In this document: in pieces, positions 25,267 to 33,693 of the stretch | Position numbering within the stretch: the stretch's first letter is position 1 | Layout: each line of letters starts with the position of its first letter | Assembly (NCBI GenBank): GCA_017399175.1 | Contig: JAFQEE010000071.1 | Location: forward strand, 1-39,462 | DNA from: Clostridia bacterium | GTDB lineage: Bacteria; Bacillota; Clostridia; Oscillospirales; Acutalibacteraceae | Reading direction: 5' to 3' | DNA length: 39,462 bases | Program-made: the position numbers and the translations under genes | The notes under the pieces: model-generated | What the model was told of the DNA's origin: nothing | Database searches by the model: none | Seen by the model: only the letters and a program-made list of their open reading frames with translations

Positions 25267-26256
25267 ATGTTATTTGCACAGGATATCGGTATTGACTTGG
25301 GTACTGCTAACACTATTGTATATCTTAAAGGGAAGGGAATTGTTCTCCGTGAACCTACAGTTGTTGCGGTAAACGAAAAAACAAACCCACCATCAGTTGT
25401 TGCTGTCGGTAATGAAGCGAAGGATATGATTGGTCGTACACCGGGCTCAATTACAGCAGTAAAGCCACTCAAGGACGGCGTTATTATTAATTCTGAAATT
25501 ACTTCTGATATGCTTAAAGAATTTATTAAAAAGGTAATTAACAAAACACCTTTTGTAAGAGCGAGAGTTCTTATTTGTGTTCCGTCAGGTATCACAGAGG
25601 TTGAGCGAAAGGCTGTTCATGACGCGGCTCGTGATGCCGGTGCAAAATATGCTTCTCTTATTCACAAACCATTGGCAGCGGCTATGGGTGTTGGTCTTCC
25701 TGTAACAGAAGCTGTGGGAAGTATGATTGTTGATATCGGTGGCGGTACAACAGAGGTTGCGGTTATTTCATACCGTGACATTGTTACGGCAAAATCAAGC
25801 CGTATTGCAGGTGATGATTTTGACGAGGCAATTATCGAATACATAAGAAAGAAACACAATGTTCTTATCGGTGAAAGAACTGCTGAAGACCTTAAAATCA
25901 AAATTGGTTCAGCAATGAGCTATGACGGTGAAGGTGCTATGGATGTCCGCGGACGAAACCTTGTTGACGGTCTTCCTAAAAACATCGAAGTAACATCAGA
26001 AGATGTGCGCGAAGCAATTTCCGAGCCTGTTGCACAGATTGTTGATGCTGTCCGTTCAACCCTTGAAAAAACACCACCTGAATTGTTATCTGATATTGTT
26101 GATAATGGAATTATGCTTACAGGTGGCGGTGCATTACTTCGCGAATTGGACAAGCTTATAGAAAAAGAAACAAAAATTCCTGTTCATGTGGCACCATATC
26201 CTATGGACTGTGTTGCTGCGGGTATGGGTATGTGCCTTGAAAAGGGTAACATCTGA
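25267..26256 (+). CDS. mreB: Rod-shape-determining actin homologue MreB
   Basis: A 329-aa actin-fold ATPase of full length. Phosphate loops are IGIDLGTANT (about 7-16) and VDIGGGTTEVAVIS (about 156-169); the adenosine region is MLTGGGALL (about 284-292). MreB filaments guide lateral wall synthesis along the inner membrane face. The start is the ATG at 25267, with GGGAG 9 nt upstream; a TTG at 25252 lies inside the leader. It is the first gene of mreB-mreC-mreD-mrdA. Confidence 0.95.
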   Translation: MLFAQDIGIDLGTANTIVYLKGKGIVLREPTVVAVNEKTNPPSVVAVGNEAKDMIGRTPGSITAVKPLKDGVIINSEITSDMLKEFIKKVINKTPFVRARVLICVPSGITEVERKAVHDAARDAGAKYASLIHKPLAAAMGVGLPVTEAVGSMIVDIGGGTTEVAVISYRDIVTAKSSRIAGDDFDEAIIEYIRKKHNVLIGERTAEDLKIKIGSAMSYDGEGAMDVRGRNLVDGLPKNIEVTSEDVREAISEPVAQIVDAVRSTLEKTPPELLSDIVDNGIMLTGGGALLRELDKLIEKETKIPVHVAPYPMDCVAAGMGMCLEKGNI

Positions 26257-26274
26257 TTTTTTGGAGAGAGCTAA

Positions 26275-27111
26275 ATGAACGATTTCTTTAAAAGTACAAC
26301 CTTTAAAGTTCTAATAACTGTGGCTGTGGTGCTTCTCAGTCTGACGGTTCTTGCTACTGTTGTGTCAGGCTCAACATCACCTCTTACGAATGCGGTGGGA
26401 ATAGTGACAACTCCGTTACAGGATGTTGCATCATATTTTTCTGCAAAGTTTGACAATTTTTCAGGTGGATTTATTTCCTCGAAATCCTATCAGGACAGAG
26501 TTGCAGAACTTGAACAGCAGGTGGCGGATTATCAAAGTCAGTTGGTTGACTATGAAAATACAAAGAAAAAGCTTGAATCATATGAGGAATTTCTTGAGGT
26601 AAAGGAAAAACGCCCTGATTACACATGGACTTATGCAACGGTAATTGGTCGAGATTCAGCAGATGTTTTCGGCTCATTTACATTGGACAGAGGCTCGGCT
26701 GATGATGTTAAGGTGAATGACGCTGTAATTTCGGGTGAATATCTTATCGGTGTTGTTACCGAAGTTAATGCAACATCTTGCGTTGTGCGTTCTGTATTTG
26801 ACCCGTCAGTAAATATTGCAGCTTATGAAATAAGAACAGGCGAATTGGGATATGTTTCAGCAACATATGATTTGTCTGTGGAAGAAAAATGTAAACTCTC
26901 GGGACTTGATACAAAAACTGCAATTTCAGAAGGCGGAATTGTATGTTCAGCAGGTACAGGTGGTATTTTCCCAAAAGATTTAATTATCGGAACTGTAACT
27001 TCTGTTGAGCAGAGTGAAACGGACTTGTCTTCTTATGCTATTGTTGAACCGGTTGTTAATTCAAAGGAAATTCACGACTGCTTTATAATTACTGCTTACG
27101 AGGAAAAATAA
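26275..27111 (+). CDS. mreC: Rod-shape-determining protein MreC
   Basis: A 278-aa protein with one N-terminal transmembrane helix (about 10-31), a coiled coil (about 70-108, RVAELEQQVADYQSQLVDYE) and two beta-barrel domains to the C-terminus, including VIGRDSADVFGSFTLDRGSADDV-type sequence. MreC links MreB to the external PBP. GGAGAG precedes the ATG. It lies 18 bp after mreB and 6 bp before mreD. Confidence 0.93.
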   Translation: MNDFFKSTTFKVLITVAVVLLSLTVLATVVSGSTSPLTNAVGIVTTPLQDVASYFSAKFDNFSGGFISSKSYQDRVAELEQQVADYQSQLVDYENTKKKLESYEEFLEVKEKRPDYTWTYATVIGRDSADVFGSFTLDRGSADDVKVNDAVISGEYLIGVVTEVNATSCVVRSVFDPSVNIAAYEIRTGELGYVSATYDLSVEEKCKLSGLDTKTAISEGGIVCSAGTGGIFPKDLIIGTVTSVEQSETDLSSYAIVEPVVNSKEIHDCFIITAYEEK

Positions 27112-27117
27112 AGAATT

Positions 27118-27645
27118 ATGAATGTTCAGACAAAAATAAAAACAAAGCGATACCTTATGTACGTTTTAATAATATTTCTGGCACACATTCTGCAGAATAT
27201 AGTTCCTATATTTCCTGAATCCGCATCGGTAAGACCTATATTGTTGATTCCTGTGGCGGTTTGTATCGCAATGTTTGAGGGCGAGCTTGTTGGTGCTGTT
27301 GCAGGAGTGCTTGCAGGCGTATTGTGGGATACTGTGACTGTTACTGCCGATGGCTATAATGCCTTGTATCTTATGATTGCGTGTGCAGTCTGCGGTGTGC
27401 TTCTGCGAATATTTATGCGAAATAACATTATTACGTATTTTATTATGAATTCAAGTATTATGTTTATATATCTTGTTTCATATGTGCTGTTCTTTATTAC
27501 CGCAAGGGGAATTGACGGCGGAGGACAAGTGTTCTTAAGATACTATCTTCCAATGGGTATTTATTCGTTTATACTTACACCTTTGTGGTATTACCTTATA
27601 AGAGCAGTTTGCAGAAAATTCTCATTTGACTATACGGAATATTAG
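27118..27645 (+). CDS. mreD: Rod-shape-determining protein MreD
   Basis: A 175-aa integral membrane protein with about five helices, the normal size for MreD. Low sequence conservation makes position the main evidence: it directly follows mreC and precedes a PBP2 gene. FEGELVGAVAGVLAGVLWD resembles the conserved central loop and helix of the family. The ribosome site is poor, so translation probably depends on coupling to mreC, 6 bp away. Confidence 0.88.
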   Translation: MNVQTKIKTKRYLMYVLIIFLAHILQNIVPIFPESASVRPILLIPVAVCIAMFEGELVGAVAGVLAGVLWDTVTVTADGYNALYLMIACAVCGVLLRIFMRNNIITYFIMNSSIMFIYLVSYVLFFITARGIDGGGQVFLRYYLPMGIYSFILTPLWYYLIRAVCRKFSFDYTEY

Positions 27646-27657
27646 GATGACAGAAAT

Positions 27658-27711
27658 AATCCGAACCTGCCTTTAAACGGCTATTTTTAAGCCTTTTCGG
27701 CATTTCGGATT
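27658..27711 (+). promoter_or_regulatory. Structured spacer between mreD and mrdA
   Basis: AATCCGAA (27658-27665) pairs with TTCGGATT (27704-27711), extended by TGCC with GGCA. Inside is a second hairpin, GGCT-7-AGCC, followed by TTTT. It could be a partial attenuator or a processing site that tunes mrdA relative to mreBCD. The function is inferred from position only. Confidence 0.4.
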
Positions 27712-27744
27712 TGAAAGGCGACAAATGAAAGGAAGGTGATAAAA

Positions 27745-29850
27745 ATGAAAGGTGCATACAGTTTTAAAATGCGTGCGACAGCGTTTGTTGTGGCTATTTT
27801 GTTTGTGATTTCATTATTTATTGCCGACCTTTTCAGAATTCAGGTTATTGATGCACAGGAATATGCATCACAGAATATTTATTATTCATCAGCAAATACA
27901 CAGATTGAGGCAATCCGCGGTCAGATTATTGATACTAACGGAAAACCTCTTGTATATAGTTCACAGTCAAATACAATCTATATTGACGGTTCATATTTTC
28001 CGAAAGCATCAAAAAAGCAGGAAAGAAACGAAATTATGCTTTCTCTTTTAAGACTTTTAAAGGAAAATGAAGTTGAATATAATTTTGATGATTTCATAAC
28101 AATTGAAAATGGTGAAATTAAATATACAGAAAATATCGCAACTGTACGCAAAAAGCTTTTTGCAAAGGATTATCTTAATCTTAATATGTATGCTACTGCG
28201 AAAAACTGTTTTGATGCATTGTGTGATTACTATGAACTGGACGAGTTGTCACAGGAAGATGCAATAATGCTTGCAACTGTTTATGTTGCAATGACAAGGG
28301 CGGATTTTTCGAAGAACAATCCATATACTCTTGCTGAAAATGTACCTACTGAATTAGTTTCGCTCATAAAGGAGCAAAGCAGATTTTATACAGGTATTGA
28401 AGTTCGTATTGATACTAACCGTGAGTATTATGATGGTGAAATCGCACCGCATATTATCGGATATTATGACTATATCAATGCGGAGGAATATACTGCAAAA
28501 ACAGAAGAATATAAAGAAGCTCTTAATGACGAAAACCTTACTGAAGAAGAAAAAGAGTTGTTAAAGCTTCGTTCTTACGGTATGACCGATAAATTGGGTA
28601 AATTCGGTATTGAAAGTGCCTATGAAGATGAATTAAGAGGTACAAACGGTATTCTTACAACTGTTACAAATGGTGACGGTTCAAAAACAACATCAGTTAC
28701 AAAAGCACCTGTCAACGGGAACAATGTTATTCTGACTATTGACGGTGATTTCCAGAAAAAAGTTCAGAAAATTTTGTCATCAAAAATCAATCTCACAAAG
28801 GAACAGGGAAAAATTGATACGGCAGGTAGTATCGTTGTTATGGATGTACACGATTTTTCGGTTCTTGCTTGTGCGTCATATCCGTCCTATGACCTTGAAA
28901 CATACAAGGAAAATATTGTTGAGCTTAACAAGGATAAATCTGCACCACTTTGGAACAGAGCGCTTCGAAGCACTTATGCTCCCGGTTCAACAGCAAAGCC
29001 TTGTATCGGTTTTGCAGGTCTTGAAGAAGGACTTATGACAGCGGATTCAACCATATTCTGTGACCTTGAATATAACTATTTCCCTGACTTGCCACTTAAC
29101 TGTATCGGTGTCGGTAATCACGGAAACTCATATATGAATCTTAATCGTGCATTGACTTGTTCTTGTAACACCTATTTCTATGAAGTGGGCAGACAGCTTG
29201 GTATTTCAAAAATCAACGAGTATTTTACAATGTTCGGTTTAGGTCAAAAAACAGGCGTTGAACTGACAGAGGCAAAAGGTCAGGCAGCAAGCAAGGAGAA
29301 CAGAGAGGCACAGGGCGGAATCTGGTATCCGGGTAATACTGTTCAGGCGGCTATCGGTCAGTCCGATAACCTTTTTACACCTATTCAGCTTTGTTCTTAT
29401 GTTGCCACACTTGCCAATGGCGGAACAAGATATAAAGCTCATTTTGTAAAGAGTGTAAAATCCTATGATTATTCCGAAACAATTTATGAGGCAGAACCTG
29501 TTGTACTCAACAAAGTAGATGGCTCACCATCTTCTTTTGCAGCAGTAAGAGAAGGTATGATTTCAATGGCAAATTCTCTTGCAGCATTTAAAGGTACAGA
29601 ATTTAAGGTTGCATCAAAAACAGGTACTGCTCAGGCAAAGAAAAAAGTTGACGGAAAAGTTGTTTCATACACTAACGGTTTTATGATTTCATACGCTCCT
29701 GCCGATAATCCACAGATTGCAGTTGTTATTGCTATTGAAAATGTGGACTCAGGTGGTCTTGGAAATTATGTGAGAGAAGTTTATGAAGCATATTTCAGCA
29801 GTAATTCAGATGTAACTGCATCACAACAAAGCGGAGTAATACTTAATTAA
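27745..29850 (+). CDS. mrdA: Class B penicillin-binding protein 2 (elongation transpeptidase)
   Basis: A 701-aa protein with an N-terminal anchor (about 11-31), a long pedestal/dimerisation region (about 50-320) and a transpeptidase domain with S415-T-A-K418, S473-C-N475 and K625-T-G627. Together with MreBCD and a SEDS partner it makes side-wall peptidoglycan. The start at 27745 has AAGGAAGGTG upstream; a GTG at 27736 lies inside that site. No rodA is in the operon; the SEDS gene at 2667 or one outside the window would be the partner. The C-terminus ends in a short Ser/Gln-rich tail. Confidence 0.92.
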   Translation: MKGAYSFKMRATAFVVAILFVISLFIADLFRIQVIDAQEYASQNIYYSSANTQIEAIRGQIIDTNGKPLVYSSQSNTIYIDGSYFPKASKKQERNEIMLSLLRLLKENEVEYNFDDFITIENGEIKYTENIATVRKKLFAKDYLNLNMYATAKNCFDALCDYYELDELSQEDAIMLATVYVAMTRADFSKNNPYTLAENVPTELVSLIKEQSRFYTGIEVRIDTNREYYDGEIAPHIIGYYDYINAEEYTAKTEEYKEALNDENLTEEEKELLKLRSYGMTDKLGKFGIESAYEDELRGTNGILTTVTNGDGSKTTSVTKAPVNGNNVILTIDGDFQKKVQKILSSKINLTKEQGKIDTAGSIVVMDVHDFSVLACASYPSYDLETYKENIVELNKDKSAPLWNRALRSTYAPGSTAKPCIGFAGLEEGLMTADSTIFCDLEYNYFPDLPLNCIGVGNHGNSYMNLNRALTCSCNTYFYEVGRQLGISKINEYFTMFGLGQKTGVELTEAKGQAASKENREAQGGIWYPGNTVQAAIGQSDNLFTPIQLCSYVATLANGGTRYKAHFVKSVKSYDYSETIYEAEPVVLNKVDGSPSSFAAVREGMISMANSLAAFKGTEFKVASKTGTAQAKKKVDGKVVSYTNGFMISYAPADNPQIAVVIAIENVDSGGLGNYVREVYEAYFSSNSDVTASQQSGVILN

Positions 29851-29894
29851 ATGCAAAATGCAATCGCGTAGTGGAAGGCTTCCACGCCTGCTTA

Positions 29895-30045
29895 CGCTCC
29901 CACCTTGAGGGAGCTGTCAACGAAGTTGACTGAGGGAGTTGTCATTCTGAGGAGTGAAACGACGAAGAATCTCTGTTGGTTTTTGCGTTATTTGACACGG
30001 ACAGAACAGGAGTTCTGTCCCTACGCGTCGCTATGCTCGGAATGA
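29895..30045. repeat. Compound intergenic repeats after mrdA
   Basis: First a CCACCTTGAGGGAGCTG...CTGAGGGAG unit (29895-29940), of the same type as 33694-33841. Then GTCATTCTGAG (29941) with its inverted mate CTCGGAATGAC (30035-30045), enclosing a perfect GGACAGAAC/GTTCTGTCC hairpin. The 308-bp gap 29851-30158 holds these repeats, one terminator-like hairpin and no gene. Confidence 0.6.
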
Positions 30046-30072
30046 CATTCTCATTTTAATCACATATTAATC

Positions 30073-30107
30073 AATGACGGGAGTTTTTGACTCTCGTTAT
30101 TTTTTTG
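30073..30107 (+). terminator. Hairpin terminator upstream of the dockerin gene
   Basis: A 12-bp stem AATGACGGGAGT/ACTCTCGTTATT with two non-Watson-Crick pairs and a 5-nt loop, then a run of T. Probably ends mrdA transcription despite the 220-bp distance from the stop. Confidence 0.65.
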
Positions 30108-30158
30108 TGACCATTTCCAAATTTTTGCGTCTATATAGATGAAAGGAAGTGGTTATAA

Positions 30159-30818
30159 ATGAAAAAAATAATCAGTTTATTATTATGTGTTGTTATGGTG
30201 GGTTTGTGTATCATTCCTGTTCTTGCGGTTGATGATGAAACACATTCGACTGGTCTTATGTGGGATGAATGGAATGACTTGATTAATGATGAACATGAAT
30301 CAAGTCTCCGTGCACTTTCAGTAAATCGAAAAGGTGATGCAAATTCTGACGGTAAAGTGACAGCGGCTGATGCACGACTTTGTCTTCAAGCCGCGGCATC
30401 CGAAGAAACAAATTATCTTTTCTTACCACAGGGAAAAGCAGCAGATGTGAATAATGATGGTAAAATAAGTGCTGTCGATGCGAGAGTTATGCTTCAAAAT
30501 GTGGCAGGAATGACTGAACTTGTTACTTATACAGAGGCAATATTAGATGACAGTCTTAACTTAGGTGTTGTTATAGGACCATTACGGATTTCAGGCGGAA
30601 CGGCATATTATTGGCAATGTGAAGTTGATAAAGATGGATTAACTGTATTGGAAAGGTGTTTTGACAATTCCGAACCAAACGTTTTTGGCGGTCCTGTTAA
30701 TCAGTATTTTGCTTTTACTCCTAAAACAAGAGGAACATATACAATCAGCTTTAAATTAACAAATGCAAATCAAACAGAAATTCTTGATGAGTTTAAATGT
30801 GTTTTGACGGTAAAGTGA
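30159..30818 (+). CDS. Secreted dockerin protein with chagasin-like C-terminal domain
   Basis: A 219-aa protein with a signal peptide (about 1-23, ending VLA). Residues 59-118 are a dockerin: two calcium loops GDANSDGKVTAADARLCLQ and ADVNNDGKISAVDARVMLQ, about 36 residues apart. Dockerins plug into cohesins. Residues about 130-219 resemble the chagasin (I42) cysteine-protease-inhibitor fold: GGTAYYWQCEVDKDGL at the place of N-P-T-T-G-Y-x-W, VFGGPVNQYFAF at the G-x-G-G loop, and TYTISFKLTNAN as the following strand. The RPW loop is not recognisable, so inhibition is uncertain. GAAAGGAAGTGG precedes the ATG at 30159. It is monocistronic. Confidence 0.75.
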   Translation: MKKIISLLLCVVMVGLCIIPVLAVDDETHSTGLMWDEWNDLINDEHESSLRALSVNRKGDANSDGKVTAADARLCLQAAASEETNYLFLPQGKAADVNNDGKISAVDARVMLQNVAGMTELVTYTEAILDDSLNLGVVIGPLRISGGTAYYWQCEVDKDGLTVLERCFDNSEPNVFGGPVNQYFAFTPKTRGTYTISFKLTNANQTEILDEFKCVLTVK

Positions 30819-30863
30819 ATATAAAACTAAAAACAATGAAAAAATAATAAAAAGAAAAAACAC

Positions 30864-30892
30864 TTGATTTTTGAAAACTCTTGTGTTATACT
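30864..30892 (+). promoter_or_regulatory. Promoter for rpsO-pnp
   Basis: TTGATT (30864-30869), 17 nt, TATACT (30887-30892), preceded by A-rich sequence. A start near 30900 gives a leader of about 100 nt. Confidence 0.75.
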
Positions 30893-30899
30893 ATCAAGG

Positions 30900-30995
30900 C
30901 TATCTCTGTGCACTCGGGTGATTGAACAAGCCCAAAGGGCGTTCACCTACTTTCATCTGGGTCATTTGAGCATAAATTTATTTTATAATGAGGTG
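30900..30995 (+). ncRNA. Structured rpsO leader, candidate S15 autoregulatory element
   Basis: GCCC-AAA-GGGC (30930-30940) is enclosed by GAAC/GTTC and then GGT/ACC with a 4-nt bulge and AA interior loop, reaching 30947. A GGGTCATTTGAG segment and AT-rich sequence continue to the ribosome site GAGGTG (30990-30995). S15 represses its own mRNA through different leader folds in different bacteria; this one does not match a fold I can name. Confidence 0.45.
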
Positions 30996-31003
30996 AAATG
31001 ACA

Positions 31004-31267
31004 ATGACACAGGCAGAAAAGCAGGCTATTATGGCTGAATACGCTGCTCACGAAGGCGACACAGGTTCTCCTGAAGTTCAGATTGCTGTTCTCACAAAGA
31101 GAATTAACGATTTGACAGAGCACCTTAAGGCTAACAAAAAGGACCATCACTCACGTCGTGGTCTTCTTAAGATGGTTGGTCGCAGAAGAAATCTTCTCGC
31201 ATACCTTCAGAAGAAGGATATCGAAAGATACCGTTCAATCGTTGCAAGACTTGGTCTTCGTAAGTAA
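31004..31267 (+). CDS. rpsO: 30S ribosomal protein S15
   Basis: An 87-aa protein with the full S15 sequence signature: [16 protein letters not shown] (15-30), [19 protein letters not shown] (36-54) and [12 protein letters not shown]. It binds the 16S central domain early in 30S assembly. ATG at 31004 is preferred because GAGGTG lies 8 nt upstream; ATG at 30998 would be only 2 nt from that site, adding Met-Thr. The classical rpsO-pnp gene order follows. Confidence 0.97.
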   Translation: MTQAEKQAIMAEYAAHEGDTGSPEVQIAVLTKRINDLTEHLKANKKDHHSRRGLLKMVGRRRNLLAYLQKKDIERYRSIVARLGLRK

Positions 31268-31279
31268 TCAAAACAAATT

Positions 31280-31311
31280 AAGGCAGATAAGTTTTTTCGC
31301 TTATCTGCCTT
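31280..31311 (+). terminator. Stem-loop between rpsO and pnp
   Basis: A perfect 12-bp stem AAGGCAGATAAG/CTTATCTGCCTT with an 8-nt T-rich loop, 12 bp past rpsO. The sequence after it is not a clean T-run, so it is likely a partial terminator or an RNA-stabilising 3' end. Confidence 0.65.
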
Positions 31312-31336
31312 GAATTGCTTTTTAAGGTAATTCATT

Positions 31337-31424
31337 ACAAGGCAGAAAATCTCGCATTTAGCGGTAAATAGAGTTTTCAAGAAATTGAAGATTGTATTTA
31401 TTGCTAAACAGATTTATGCCTTGT
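31337..31424 (+). promoter_or_regulatory. 88-nt near-continuous hairpin in the pnp leader
   Basis: ACAAGGCA (31337) pairs with TGCCTTGT (ending 31424). Inward, AAATCT/AGATTT, then TTTAGC..TAAATA with TATTTATTGCTAAA, then TTTTCAA/TTGAAGA close on a GAAA loop. Only small bulges interrupt it. It ends 13 nt before the pnp ribosome site. In E. coli a similar long leader duplex is cut by RNase III and lets PNPase repress its own mRNA; here that is inference. Confidence 0.65.
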
Positions 31425-31453
31425 GAAATATAAAAATAAGGAAGGTAAAAATT

Positions 31454-33649
31454 ATGTTTTTCAAGAATTTTAAAGTATGGGAAACTGAACTCGCAGGCAG
31501 AAAATTGACTCTTGAAACAGGCAAGATGGCTGGTCTTGCTAACGCAGCAATTCTTGCTCGTTACGGTGAAACAGAAGTTCTTTGTACAGTTACAGCTTCT
31601 GCAAAGCCAAGAGAAGGTGTTGATTTCTTCCCACTTTCAGTTGACTATGAAGAAAAAATGTACTCAGTAGGTCGTATTCCCGGTTCATTCCAGAGAAGAG
31701 AAGGCAGAGCAAGTGAAAAGGCTATCCTTACATCTCGTTGTATCGACAGACCTATCCGTCCTCTTTTCCCTAAGGACCTCAGAAACGACTGTTCAGTTGT
31801 TGCTACTGTAATGTCAGTTGACCCTGACTGCTCACCTGAAATCACAGCTATGATTGGTGTTTCAGCAGCAATCGCAATTTCAGATATTCCTTGGGCAGGT
31901 CCTGTTTCAGGTGTTAATGTTGGTCTTGTTGACGGTAAAATCGTTATTAACCCAAATCTTGAAGAAAGAGCAAAGACAGACCTTGTTTTGACAGTTGCTT
32001 CTACTGCTGACCTTGTTGCTATGATTGAAGCAGGCGCAAACGAAATCGACGACGATACAATGTTTGACGCTATTATGGCAGGTCACAAAGAAAACCAGAA
32101 AATCGTTAAATTCATTCAGGGTATCGTTGATGAAATTGGTAAGCCAAAATTCGCTTATGAATCATCAGACCCAGACCCTGAAATTATGGCTGAAATCGAA
32201 GCATTCTGCATCGAAGATGTTAAGAAGGCTCTTGATACAGACGACAAGCTTGTTCGTGACGAAGCACTTCTTCCAATCTATGAAGCAGTTCACGAAAAGT
32301 TTGACGAAAGATTTGAAGGTAACGAAGCAAAACTTGACGAAATTATGTACCTTGTTCAGAAACACGTTGTTCGTGCTTGGCTTAAGGATGAACACAAGCG
32401 TGTTGATGGTCGTGGTATTGACGAAATCCGTCCTCTTAATGCAGAAGTTGACCTTATTACTCGTGCGCACGGTTCAGGTATGTTCACTCGTGGACAGACT
32501 CAGGTTCTTTCAATCGCAACACTCGGACCTATGGGTGATGCACAGCAGCTTGACGGTCTTGATGAACAGACTGAAAAGAGATATATCCACCACTACAATT
32601 TCCCATCATATTCTGTTGGTGAAACAAAGCCATCTCGTGGACCTGGTCGAAGAGAAATCGGTCACGGTGCTCTTGCAGAAAAGGCTCTTGTTTCTGTTCT
32701 TCCATCAGTTGATGAATTCCCATATGCAATCCGTGTTGTATCAGAAGTTCTTTCTTCAAACGGTTCAACATCACAGGGTTCAATCTGTGGTTCAACTCTT
32801 GCTCTTATGGCAGCAGGTGTTCCGATTAAAGCTCCTGTAGCTGGTATTTCTTGCGGTCTTATCACAGGTGATGAAGGCGTTTACGGCGACTTTATGACAA
32901 TGGTTGATATTCAGGGACTTGAAGACTTCTATGGCGATATGGACTTTAAGGTAGCAGGTACAAAGAAAGGTATCACAGCTATCCAGATGGACCTTAAAGT
33001 ACACGGTCTTACAGCTGAAATTATTAAAGAAGCATTTGCAAAGACTCACAAGGCAAGAGAATATATCCTTGATGAAATTATGCTTCCTTGCATCAGCGAA
33101 CCAAGAGCAGAACTTTCAAAATATGCTCCAAAGATGCTTTCAACAAAGATTGATCCTGAAAAAATCGGTGATGTTATCGGTAAGCAGGGTAAGGTTATTC
33201 AGAAGATTCAGGCTGACTGCGAAGTTAAGATTGATATTGAAGAAGACGGTCGCGTATTCATTTCAGGTATTGATATTGATAATGCAAAGCGTGCTCTTTC
33301 AATCGTTGAACTTATCGCAAAAGACCCTGAAATCGGTGCAATCTATAACGGTGTTGTAACTCGTCTTATGAGCTTCGGTGCTTTCGTTGAAATTGCTCCT
33401 GGTAAAGAAGGACTTGTTCATATCAGCCGTCTTGATGTTAAACGTACAGAAAAGGTTGAAGATGTTGTTAATGTTGGTGATACAGTGCTTGTAAAGGTAC
33501 TTGAAATTGACGACCAGGGCAGACTTAACCTTTCACGTCGTGATGCTCTTATCGAGGTTAAGGGACTTGTTCCTGAAAACGATATCGACGAAGAACCAAA
33601 AAAGCGTGATAACAATCGTCGCTTCAACAAGAGAAGAAACAACGACTAA
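31454..33649 (+). CDS. pnp: Polyribonucleotide nucleotidyltransferase (PNPase)
   Basis: A 731-aa phosphorolytic 3'-5' exoribonuclease. Two RNase PH-like domains flank a helical linker: DRPIRPLFPKDLR in the first, and SICGSTLALMAAG plus DFYGDMDFKVAGTKKG in the second, which carries the catalytic site. A KH domain (KIDPEKIGDVIGKQGKVIQK) and an S1 domain (VVTRLMSFGAFVEI...GLVHIS) follow, then a short basic tail rich in Arg and Asn. AAGGAAGG precedes the ATG by 8 nt. It is co-transcribed with rpsO and probably controlled by the leader hairpin at 31337-31424. Confidence 0.97.
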   Translation: MFFKNFKVWETELAGRKLTLETGKMAGLANAAILARYGETEVLCTVTASAKPREGVDFFPLSVDYEEKMYSVGRIPGSFQRREGRASEKAILTSRCIDRPIRPLFPKDLRNDCSVVATVMSVDPDCSPEITAMIGVSAAIAISDIPWAGPVSGVNVGLVDGKIVINPNLEERAKTDLVLTVASTADLVAMIEAGANEIDDDTMFDAIMAGHKENQKIVKFIQGIVDEIGKPKFAYESSDPDPEIMAEIEAFCIEDVKKALDTDDKLVRDEALLPIYEAVHEKFDERFEGNEAKLDEIMYLVQKHVVRAWLKDEHKRVDGRGIDEIRPLNAEVDLITRAHGSGMFTRGQTQVLSIATLGPMGDAQQLDGLDEQTEKRYIHHYNFPSYSVGETKPSRGPGRREIGHGALAEKALVSVLPSVDEFPYAIRVVSEVLSSNGSTSQGSICGSTLALMAAGVPIKAPVAGISCGLITGDEGVYGDFMTMVDIQGLEDFYGDMDFKVAGTKKGITAIQMDLKVHGLTAEIIKEAFAKTHKAREYILDEIMLPCISEPRAELSKYAPKMLSTKIDPEKIGDVIGKQGKVIQKIQADCEVKIDIEEDGRVFISGIDIDNAKRALSIVELIAKDPEIGAIYNGVVTRLMSFGAFVEIAPGKEGLVHISRLDVKRTEKVEDVVNVGDTVLVKVLEIDDQGRLNLSRRDALIEVKGLVPENDIDEEPKKRDNNRRFNKRRNND

Positions 33650-33662
33650 TTAAATAAAAATT

Positions 33663-33689
33663 AAGCGAGGAAGAAATTCCTCGCTTTTT
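33663..33689 (+). terminator. Terminator of rpsO-pnp
   Basis: A perfect 10-bp stem AAGCGAGGAA/TTCCTCGCTT with a GAAA loop and short T-run, 13 bp after the pnp stop. Confidence 0.88.
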
Positions 33690-33693
33690 AATG

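Noticed and set aside
32025-32840. Open frame of 271 codons inside pnp, same strand
   Set aside because: It lies in another frame of a certain gene, has no ribosome site and a biased, meaningless composition.
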